From NCBI RefSeq assembly GCF_048269545.1, contig NZ_JBLXIJ010000015.1:1-27021 (forward strand): a stretch of DNA of 27,021 nt, written 5' to 3'. Shown here piece by piece: positions 7,901 to 14,015 of this stretch. The translations under genes were made by a program, and so were the position numbers. The first letter of the stretch is position 1. The number at the start of each line of letters is the position of its first letter. This DNA comes from Halpernia sp048269545. Lineage in GTDB: Bacteria; Bacteroidota; Bacteroidia; Flavobacteriales; Weeksellaceae. The notes beneath the pieces are model-generated. The model did no database searches and was not told where the DNA came from. It saw only the letters and a list, made by a program, of their open reading frames with translations.

Positions 7901-9061
7901 AATACTCAAAGTTTAACATTATCTGGAGAAAAAGGATTTGGATTTGATGTCGTTCTCTTAGATAATAGTTTTAATATTACAATCAATGGCACACAATTAG
8001 CCATAAATGGTACCGCTCCTTATCCAAATGATTTTAACTTTCAATCGCCTCACAATGTTCAGTTTGTTGGCGGAGATAAGTATGGGGTAAATCCAATACC
8101 AAATATTTATTCATTTGCTGAAGCTAATCCCGCGACACCTTTAATACGTTTTCTTTATAATGCGAATGATAAAACCCTGCAAATGTTCGGAAGTAAAACC
8201 TTAAATGGTACACTGCAACCCATGGAATTGATTGCTGGTTTAACCCTTAATACCGTAACTTGGAACCGCTCTTCGAATAATATTATAACTATTGGTCAAG
8301 CTGTAGTTGGTCCTACAAATCTTAAAGGAACAATGTACGGAGTCAATTTAGTAAAACCATGTACTAATGTTGATACAGATGGAGATGGAATTCCAGATCA
8401 TTTAGATACAGATGCAGATGGAGATGGTTGTGCAGATGCCATAGAAGGTACGGAAAACGTGAAAAAAAGTCAAATTTACCCTTTAAATTTACAAGCAACC
8501 GATCCTAACTACAAATTTAGAGGACAGATAAAAGTAATTTATGACGGTGTCACAACAGGAACATCTGCAGGAGTAATAAGCACTTCTACTAATGCTTCAG
8601 GTGTTCCACAATTGGTAAATAATGCGGGAAATAATTATAATGCAACCACAAATCCTTCCAATTTAGCTGGAGTTGCAGATAATACAGATTCACCAACACC
8701 AACTTCAGAAATTGGTCAAGGCGCAGGAAACTCTGCAAATGCAACAATTAATGATTGTATCTGTTATAAGTCAGCAAATCTCGGAGGACCTGGATCAGAT
8801 TCAAAAGTAGGAATAACGCTTTTGCAGAGAGCGGGATCAAATAATGGAAACTGGCCCATGATAAGAAAATCTGCACTTACCGTTTTAGAATCTAATACCA
8901 AAGGTTTTGTGATTACAAGATTAACCACCACGCAAATTACCAATTTAGTTTCCCCACAAAAGGGAATGATGGTTTACGATACCGTGGCTAAATGTTTGAA
9001 ATTATATAATGGCACAACATGGAGTTGTTTCAGTACACCAAGTTGTCCTGATGTTTTATAA
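4916..9061 (+). CDS. Large multidomain surface protein (DUF11 / P-domain-like / PA14 / TSP3)
   Basis: A 1381-residue secreted protein. A signal peptide ends near residue 33 (NIKAQS). A beta-rich N-terminal region (34-260) is not recognised. A DUF11-type beta-sandwich follows (about 263-375), then a second DUF11 repeat (from 380) that seems interrupted by a segment like a proprotein-convertase P domain (about 462-582). Acidic thrombospondin type 3 calcium-binding segments (DSDGDG, DDDNDG, DTDNDG) occur near 670-694, 852-880, 951-975 and 1153-1180. A PA14 domain (about 698-849) includes YTFYTTSDDGSKLFIDG, usual in carbohydrate-binding modules. The C-terminal part (about 1287-1381) has no T9SS sorting signal I know but carries a module with GMMVYDT and LYNGTTW that recurs twice in the next gene product. 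This points to an adhesin or glycan-binding surface protein; the ligand is unknown. Confidence 0.8.
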   Translation: MNLFLKFKSKSIKKSYLFLFFLFLSLGYNIKAQSFVFDLDQKDLSFLVANKTVLIDTGNSGLNAGSVHKYANVITLPDENNVSHTIYATIKIVSLDNITISNFDVDTGDGKQSFFQPTITATNPPTQGLVTYRMEFFDTATDEPIYFKNFTFSGLDTDGDSGTGRELYQIKDYTNYQLDSTTKITVSTVGDYTQFLSSTDTLPGIEFDNTASFMSDYDSPVYALDFKLGSTSNVANRQFSTKLGTPAGTFTTPIITTPTKSQNDLQVTKTLNNLNPTIGSNVIFTITAKNNGPTAGTNVRVTDLLPSGYTYVSSVVPGGNTYNSTSGVWAIGNLSNGASAVLTITGKVMASGNYTNYAVITGNQEDTNFLNNIAYAEPNAKLTITKTSSPTGNVLPGDIIDYTMVVTNTGYSDAKNVTLKDVLPPGLTYVAGTAQKTYNVTTTLAGTATKTFSGVSVNRNSNTVQNVVFSSGDIPVGATLTGFQYKVNGNSVSGNSGRRRDVSLSVSSPGGLLSEIDRGSDTDDNEFGTAGGNWTADVGRTITSASGSAVGTYAFTFYDSRTNGSNPHQNNISGSITINYTYLADVTTANAANAPQNMVITGDGVILQPGKTLTVTFKALVGNTAVGSVANTATAAADNVTGTVSATATNFVINPCKDGASTDGTSTATDSDGDGFNDICDLDDDNDGILDVDEGAALLVHRSLSYEFYNTNSGNNVDNIPTTGATKTGVISNFDVTALANSITPVDLNTFSVRYTGYINIQKAGSYTFYTTSDDGSKLFIDGTQVVDNNGLHGSKEEQGTVSLTVGFHAIRVLFFENTGGQLLEVRYSSAAAGIAKTEIPFTQLYTGTYTDTDNDGIPDYLDLDSDNDGCLDAIEGDENVLPSQLVNAASLLNVGTGSTASKQNLCTSGSCVDTDGVPTRVNSGGSADIGGDKGQGFGSSRNAAINTCIDSDGDGYPDDIDMDSDNDGILDIDELFQCTLVPSTNSAAVNIVDGNTQSLTLSGEKGFGFDVVLLDNSFNITINGTQLAINGTAPYPNDFNFQSPHNVQFVGGDKYGVNPIPNIYSFAEANPATPLIRFLYNANDKTLQMFGSKTLNGTLQPMELIAGLTLNTVTWNRSSNNIITIGQAVVGPTNLKGTMYGVNLVKPCTNVDTDGDGIPDHLDTDADGDGCADAIEGTENVKKSQIYPLNLQATDPNYKFRGQIKVIYDGVTTGTSAGVISTSTNASGVPQLVNNAGNNYNATTNPSNLAGVADNTDSPTPTSEIGQGAGNSANATINDCICYKSANLGGPGSDSKVGITLLQRAGSNNGNWPMIRKSALTVLESNTKGFVITRLTTTQITNLVSPQKGMMVYDTVAKCLKLYNGTTWSCFSTPSCPDVL

Positions 9062-9124
9062 ATTGAAACAGAAATATTTATTATAAAATATTTTCTAAAT
9101 CAATTTAATTTAAACTTTTAAAAA

Positions 9125-9664
9125 ATGAAAAAGACAATATCAGTAGTATTTTTAGGAATTATGACGATGGCGAATGCACAAGTCATTATAGGAGATAATA
9201 TCGGAACAGCCGCTACTAAAACATCTGTTTTATTAGAATTTGCTGCAGGACAAAACAAGGGAATTATTCTTCCATATGTTAGAACACTTCCTACTTCACC
9301 CACAGAAGGAACTTTAATTCTGGATGCAACAACAGCATCCACTGCAAGAGTGAAATATTACAACGGAACATGGAAAGATTTGAGTGGACAAAACGCAGAT
9401 ATTACTTCCGCTTTAGCCAATCAACCTACAGGAATAACAGAAAGCTCCACATCGAAAGCGGTGATCGGTGCAAATACTTCTTCCGCAGATGGCGTTCTAG
9501 TTTTAGAATCTACCACAAAAGCAATGGTTCTTCCACAAGTAAATGATGTACAAGACATAGTCAATCCATCACCCGGAATGATTGTTTACGTTAATAAAAC
9601 AAACGCAAATCTTTTCGCGGTTTTCAACGGTAGTAAATGGAGTTTTTGGGAGCCAACTCCTTAA
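9125..9664 (+). CDS. Small secreted protein with two copies of the surface protein's C-terminal module
   Basis: A 179-residue protein with a clear signal peptide (MKKTISVVFLGIMTMANAQ). The mature chain contains two related units: about 33-88 (KGIILPYVRTLP, EGTLILDA, VKYYNGTWKDL) and about 122-176 (LVLESTTKAMVLPQV, GMIVYVN, AVFNGSKWSFW). Both resemble the end of the preceding surface protein (TVLESNTKGFVITRL, GMMVYDT, LYNGTTWSCF). The gene follows the surface-protein gene by 63 bp with no terminator between, so the two are probably co-transcribed and the products may share an assembly or anchoring mechanism. The function is unknown. Similar short modules (a G-VY strand, then YNG-W) occur in many Bacteroidetes secreted proteins, recalled from general knowledge and not searched. 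Confidence 0.7.
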   Translation: MKKTISVVFLGIMTMANAQVIIGDNIGTAATKTSVLLEFAAGQNKGIILPYVRTLPTSPTEGTLILDATTASTARVKYYNGTWKDLSGQNADITSALANQPTGITESSTSKAVIGANTSSADGVLVLESTTKAMVLPQVNDVQDIVNPSPGMIVYVNKTNANLFAVFNGSKWSFWEPTP

Positions 9665-9702
9665 CGCAACTTTTCGAACTAAATATTTTTTAGTAAGTAT
9701 CC

Positions 9703-9733
9703 TTTGGTTTAATTAAATATTTTTGTAAATTTG
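9703..9733 (+). promoter_or_regulatory. Consensus promoter of rpoBC
   Basis: TTTG (9703-9706), exactly 19 nt, then TAAATTTG (9726-9733), followed by CA. This is the best match to the Bacteroidetes consensus in the window. The start site would be near 9739-9741, leaving a leader of about 360 nt before rpoB. An overlapping -7 match, TATTTTTG (9718-9725), has no -33 partner. Confidence 0.8.
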
Positions 9734-9787
9734 CACTCCTGTTTGAAGCCTATACATATCTTAATTATTGAAAATCAATAACATACT

Positions 9788-9805
9788 CTTTTAATTAATT
9801 AAAAG
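9788..9805. repeat. 18-bp perfect palindrome in the rpoB leader
   Basis: CTTTTAATTAATTAAAAG reads the same on both strands. It lies about 50 nt after the predicted transcription start. It could be an operator for a dimeric regulator or an RNA hairpin with a small loop. AT-rich sequence makes such palindromes less rare than usual. Confidence 0.5.
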
Positions 9806-9873
9806 GGATTTTGTGTTTTTAGTAATTCTCTTATTTAAAAGCTTCTTTCAGAAAAAATATTTTGCACTACTCC

Positions 9874-9930
9874 GTGAAAAGATATACCGGTGTTGCAGTT
9901 AGGAATTTAGATCATAGATTTAAAGATTAG
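9874..9930 (+). CDS. Candidate 18-residue leader peptide in the rpoB leader
   Basis: From the GTG at 9874 the frame encodes MKRYTGVAVRNLDHRFKD and ends at TAG 9928-9930. A TTG at 9862 is an alternative in-frame start; there is no ATG. The peptide aligns with the 17-residue one upstream of the surface protein, with one gap: MKR, F/Y, VA, L and F in register, and K/R exchanges. The two ORFs use different codons for the shared Lys (AAG, AAA) and Arg (CGT, AGA). This supports a coding signal but does not prove it. Confidence 0.28.
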   Translation: MKRYTGVAVRNLDHRFKD

Positions 9931-10098
9931 AGACAAGAGACAAATAGATTTCGCAATCAGAGATTGGCTTCAAACACCTTCAAAATCTCTATAAAGTAGA
10001 AATTTAAAAGTCTCAAATCTCATTTCTCACAATATCAAATCTAGATTACCTGATATTTTTTAAAATCAAAATATTTTTTAACCCTTCTTAAAAATTTT

Positions 10099-13000
10099 AT
10101 GAGTAAATCTAAAGCAGTCGCTAAAACTCAGGAAACAGAAAGAATTAATTTTTCCACAGCAAAAGGAAAAATTGAAATGCCTGATTTTTTGGACATTCAG
10201 ATCCAGTCCTTCAAAGAATTTTTTCAACTGGACACACTTCCAGAGCAAAGAATGAACGAAAGTCTTTACAAAACCTTTGAAGAAAACTTTCCAATTACCG
10301 ATTCTAGAAACAATTTTGTTTTAGAGTTTTTGGATTATTTGGTAGATTCTCCACGATATTCTATCGATGAATGTGTAGAGCGTGGTTTAACCTACAATGT
10401 GCCGTTAAAAGCACGATTAAAATTATACTGTACAGATCCGGAACACGAAGATTTCCAAACTGTTGTACAAGACGTGTATTTGGGACCAATTCCTTATATG
10501 ACGCCTTCTGGATCATTCATTATCAATGGAGCAGAACGTGTTATTGTAACACAATTACACAGATCTCCGGGGGTGTTTTTCGGGCAAACTTATCACGCAA
10601 ATGGTACAAAATTGTATTATTCTAGAATTATTCCTTTTAAAGGATCTTGGATGGAATTTACAACCGATATCAATAGTGTGATGTACGCTTATATTGATAG
10701 AAAGAAAAAATTACCTTTAACAACGCTTTTACGTGCAATTGGTTATGAATCTGATAAAGATATTCTTCAGATTTTTGATCTTGCTGAAGAAATTAAAGTT
10801 TCTAAAGCAGCACTTAAAAAAGTAGAAGGTAGAACTTTAGCCGCGAGAGTTTTGAACACTTGGTTTGAAGATTTCGTTGATGAAGATACAGGTGAAGTAG
10901 TTTCTATCGAAAGAAATGAAATTATCTTAGACCGTGAAACTATTTTAGATAAAGAACATTTGGATCTAATTTTAGATTCTGGTGTTAAAACTATTTTAAT
11001 TCACAAAGAAAATTCTAACGAGTTTTCTATTATTCAAAATACATTACAAAAAGATCCAACCAATTCTGAAAAAGAAGCGGTGGAATATATCTACAGACAA
11101 TTAAGAAACGCAGATCCACCCGATGAAGAAACGGCACGTGGAATTATTGAAAAATTATTCTTCTCAGAGCAACGTTATTCTTTAGGTGAAGTTGGTCGTT
11201 ATAGATTAAATAAAAAATTAAATCTAAAAATTGACGAAGACAAGCAAGTTTTAACCAAAGATGATATCATTGCAATTGTAAGATATTTAATTCAATTGGT
11301 AAATTCTAAAGCGGAAGTAGATGATATTGATCACTTATCAAACCGTAGAATTAAAACTGTTGGTGAACAACTTTCTGGTCAGTTTGGTGTTGGTTTATCT
11401 AGAATCGCACGTACGATTAAAGAAAGAATGAACGTTCGAGATAATGAAATATTTACTCCTACAGATTTAGTAAATGCCAAAACTTTAACTTCTGTAATTA
11501 ATTCCTTCTTTGGAACAAATCAGTTGTCTCAGTTTATGGATCAAACCAATCCACTTTCTGAAATCACTCACAAAAGAAGACTTTCCGCACTAGGACCTGG
11601 TGGACTTTCCCGTGAAAGAGCAGGTTTTGAAGTACGTGATGTGCACCATACACACTACGGAAGAATTTGTCCGATAGAAACCCCAGAAGGACCAAACATT
11701 GGTTTGATTTCTTCATTAGGTATTTATGCGAAAATTAATAATCTTGGTTTCATTGAAACGCCTTATAGAAAAGTAACAAACGGTAAAGTAGAATTAAATA
11801 CTGCACCAATTTTTTTAAATGCGGAAGATGAAGAAGATAAAGTAATTGCGCAAGCGAATGTGGAAATGAAAGACGACGGAACAATTTCTACAGACAGAGT
11901 TATTGCACGCTTAGATGGAGATTATCCAGTTGTTGAACCAGATCAAGTTGATTTAATTGATGTTGCACCAAACCAAATTTCTGGTATTTCGGCTTCATTA
12001 ATTACTTTCTTAGAGCATGATGATGCGAATAGAGCATTAATGGGTTCAAATATGATGCGTCAAGCGGTTCCATTACTAAGACCACAAGCTCCTATTGTTG
12101 GAACTGGTCTTGAGCAACAAGTAGCAAAAGATTCAAGAGTCTTAATTAATGCAGAAGGAAATGGAGTTGTAGAATATGTTGATGCTAATAAAATTACCAT
12201 TAAATATGAATCTACTGAAAATCAAGATTTAGTAAGCTTTGATACTTCTACAAAATCTTATAAATTAACTAAATTCCGTAAAACCAATCAAGGAACAACT
12301 ATTACTTTGAGACCTAATGTAAGAGTTGGTGATCATGTTGTAAAAGGACAAGTTCTATGTGATGGTTATGCTACAGAAAAAGGTGAATTGGCTTTAGGTA
12401 GAAATTTAAAAGTAGCTTTTATGCCTTGGAAAGGGTATAATTTTGAGGATGCAATCGTAATTAATGAAAAAGTAGTTCGAGAAGATTGGTTTACATCAAT
12501 CCATATAGATGAATATTCTTTGGAAGTTAGAGACACGAAATTGGGTATGGAAGAATTAACTTCTGATATTCCAAACGTTTCTGAAGAAGCAACTAAAGAT
12601 TTGGATGAAAATGGAATGATCCGAATTGGAGCAGATGTAAAACCTGGAGATATCTTAATCGGGAAAATTACTCCAAAAGGTGAATCTGATCCTACACCGG
12701 AAGAAAAATTACTTCGTGCAATCTTTGGAGATAAAGCCGGTGATGTGAAAGATGCGTCGCTAAAAGCAGATTCTTCATTACGAGGTGTGGTAATTAATAA
12801 AAAATTATTCTCTCGTAATATTAAAGATAAAAAGAAAAGATCGGAAGAAAAATTAAAACTTGAAGAAATCGAAAATGCTTTTAAAGTAAAATTCGATGAT
12901 TTAAGAAACGTTTTACTAGAGAAATTAAACACTTTAGTAAGCGGTAAAACTTCACAAGGAGTTACTAACGATTTAGATGAAGAAGTTCTTGGTAAAGGCG

Positions 13001-13926
13001 TAAAATTCACACAGAAATTACTTTCAAGTGTGGAAGATTATGTTAATATTAGTGGAGCAAACTGGACTGTAGATGCAGATAGAAATGATTTAATTAAACA
13101 ATTAATTCACAACTATAAAATCAAGCATAATGAATTACAAGGGGTGAAAAATCGTGAGAAATTTGCGATTTCCATCGGTGATGAATTACCAGTTGGAATT
13201 ATGAAATTGGCTAAAGTTTACATCGCTAAAAAACGTAAATTAAATGTAGGTGATAAAATGGCAGGTCGTCACGGTAATAAAGGAATTGTTTCTAGAATTG
13301 TACGTGAAGAAGATATGCCATTCTTAGAAGATGGAACTCCAGTTGATATTGTTCTTAATCCACTTGGTGTACCTTCTCGTATGAATATCGGTCAGATTTA
13401 TGAAACCGTTTTAGGATGGGCAGGTCAAACATTAGGTTTAAAATTTGCAACACCAATTTTTGATGGAGCTAATTTAGAGCAGATTACAGAATACACAGAT
13501 CAAGCAGGTTTACCAAAATTTGGTAGCACTTATCTTTATGATGGTGGAACCGGTGAGAAATTTGCGCAACCAGCAACAGTAGGTATTATTTACATGTTGA
13601 AATTAGGACACATGGTAGATGATAAAATGCATGCACGTTCAATCGGACCTTATTCACTAATTACGCAGCAACCTTTAGGTGGTAAAGCACAATTTGGTGG
13701 ACAAAGATTTGGTGAGATGGAAGTTTGGGCACTCGAAGCTTTCGGTGCATCAAATATTTTGAGAGAAATCTTAACCGTGAAATCTGATGATGTGATTGGA
13801 AGAGCGAAAACTTACGAAGCCATCGCAAAAGGTGAAGCAATGCCAGAACCTGGTATTCCGGAATCCTTCAACGTGTTACTTCATGAGTTACAAGGTCTTG
13901 GTTTAGATATAAGACTGGAGGAATAG
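10099..13926 (+). CDS. rpoB: DNA-directed RNA polymerase subunit beta
   Basis: The beta subunit, 1275 residues, full length for Bacteroidetes. It forms one pincer of RNA polymerase and much of the catalytic cleft. The rifampicin region (about 470-510) reads QLSQFMDQTNPLSEITHKRR followed by LSALGPGGLSRERAGFEVRD. The residues matching E. coli Q513, D516, H526 and S531 are all wild type, so no classical rifampicin resistance is seen. Further conserved blocks include CPIETPEGPNIGL, KVAFMPWKGYNFEDAI and, near the end, GGKAQFGGQRFGEMEVWALE. The start ATG lies in an A/T-rich context without a Shine-Dalgarno sequence. Unlike the usual arrangement it does not follow rplL directly; it has its own promoter and long leader. 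rpoC follows after 89 bp. Confidence 0.98.
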   Translation: MSKSKAVAKTQETERINFSTAKGKIEMPDFLDIQIQSFKEFFQLDTLPEQRMNESLYKTFEENFPITDSRNNFVLEFLDYLVDSPRYSIDECVERGLTYNVPLKARLKLYCTDPEHEDFQTVVQDVYLGPIPYMTPSGSFIINGAERVIVTQLHRSPGVFFGQTYHANGTKLYYSRIIPFKGSWMEFTTDINSVMYAYIDRKKKLPLTTLLRAIGYESDKDILQIFDLAEEIKVSKAALKKVEGRTLAARVLNTWFEDFVDEDTGEVVSIERNEIILDRETILDKEHLDLILDSGVKTILIHKENSNEFSIIQNTLQKDPTNSEKEAVEYIYRQLRNADPPDEETARGIIEKLFFSEQRYSLGEVGRYRLNKKLNLKIDEDKQVLTKDDIIAIVRYLIQLVNSKAEVDDIDHLSNRRIKTVGEQLSGQFGVGLSRIARTIKERMNVRDNEIFTPTDLVNAKTLTSVINSFFGTNQLSQFMDQTNPLSEITHKRRLSALGPGGLSRERAGFEVRDVHHTHYGRICPIETPEGPNIGLISSLGIYAKINNLGFIETPYRKVTNGKVELNTAPIFLNAEDEEDKVIAQANVEMKDDGTISTDRVIARLDGDYPVVEPDQVDLIDVAPNQISGISASLITFLEHDDANRALMGSNMMRQAVPLLRPQAPIVGTGLEQQVAKDSRVLINAEGNGVVEYVDANKITIKYESTENQDLVSFDTSTKSYKLTKFRKTNQGTTITLRPNVRVGDHVVKGQVLCDGYATEKGELALGRNLKVAFMPWKGYNFEDAIVINEKVVREDWFTSIHIDEYSLEVRDTKLGMEELTSDIPNVSEEATKDLDENGMIRIGADVKPGDILIGKITPKGESDPTPEEKLLRAIFGDKAGDVKDASLKADSSLRGVVINKKLFSRNIKDKKKRSEEKLKLEEIENAFKVKFDDLRNVLLEKLNTLVSGKTSQGVTNDLDEEVLGKGVKFTQKLLSSVEDYVNISGANWTVDADRNDLIKQLIHNYKIKHNELQGVKNREKFAISIGDELPVGIMKLAKVYIAKKRKLNVGDKMAGRHGNKGIVSRIVREEDMPFLEDGTPVDIVLNPLGVPSRMNIGQIYETVLGWAGQTLGLKFATPIFDGANLEQITEYTDQAGLPKFGSTYLYDGGTGEKFAQPATVGIIYMLKLGHMVDDKMHARSIGPYSLITQQPLGGKAQFGGQRFGEMEVWALEAFGASNILREILTVKSDDVIGRAKTYEAIAKGEAMPEPGIPESFNVLLHELQGLGLDIRLEE

Positions 13927-13944
13927 ACAAGAGAATTTAGAAAT

Positions 13945-13973
13945 AGATTGGAAGTTTTTAAAGTTTCCAGTCT
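13945..13973 (+). repeat. Hairpin in the rpoB-rpoC spacer
   Basis: AGATTGGAA (13945-13953) pairs with TTCCAGTCT (13965-13973) with one wobble. The stem extends inwards through wobble and A-U pairs to 13957/13961, about 13 bp with a 3-nt loop. No T run follows, so it is not an intrinsic terminator; it may be an RNA processing or stability element, or part of a dispersed repeat. Confidence 0.5.
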
Positions 13974-13994
13974 CAAATCTCAAATCTCAAATCT
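13974..13994 (+). repeat. Three tandem CAAATCT heptamers before rpoC
   Basis: CAAATCT is repeated exactly three times without a spacer (13974-13980, 13981-13987, 13988-13994), right after the spacer hairpin and 21 bp before the rpoC start. The same word occurs in the rpoB leader. Such a short tandem repeat can vary in copy number. Confidence 0.7.
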
Positions 13995-14015
13995 TTTAAT
14001 CTAAAAAATATAAAA

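Larger units (their letters stand above)
9665..10098. other. Intergenic region and long rpoB leader
   Basis: This 434-bp gap contains a weak hairpin without a T run (9678-9683 with 9689-9694), the rpoB promoter (9703-9733), an 18-bp perfect palindrome (9788-9805), an open frame with a possible 18-codon leader peptide (9874-9930), and a stretch of AGACAAGAGA / GTCTCAAATCTCA words (9929-10022) that recurs in the rpoB-rpoC spacer. I see no strong terminator for the preceding operon. Confidence 0.6.

Noticed and set aside
9743..9781. A TTG-started 12-codon ORF at the start of the rpoB leader
   Set aside because: It does not resemble the other two leader peptides and starts almost at the predicted transcription start; probably chance.
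11500..11640. Rifampicin resistance substitutions in rpoB
   Set aside because: The residues at the main resistance positions are the sensitive wild-type forms.
12366..13010. A 214-codon reverse-strand open frame inside rpoB
   Set aside because: It is a shadow of the strongly conserved rpoB frame; its translation is Ser/Phe-rich low-complexity sequence with no motif.
13974..13994. Possible CRISPR-like array
   Set aside because: Tandem heptamers without spacers and no cas genes; only a short tandem repeat.
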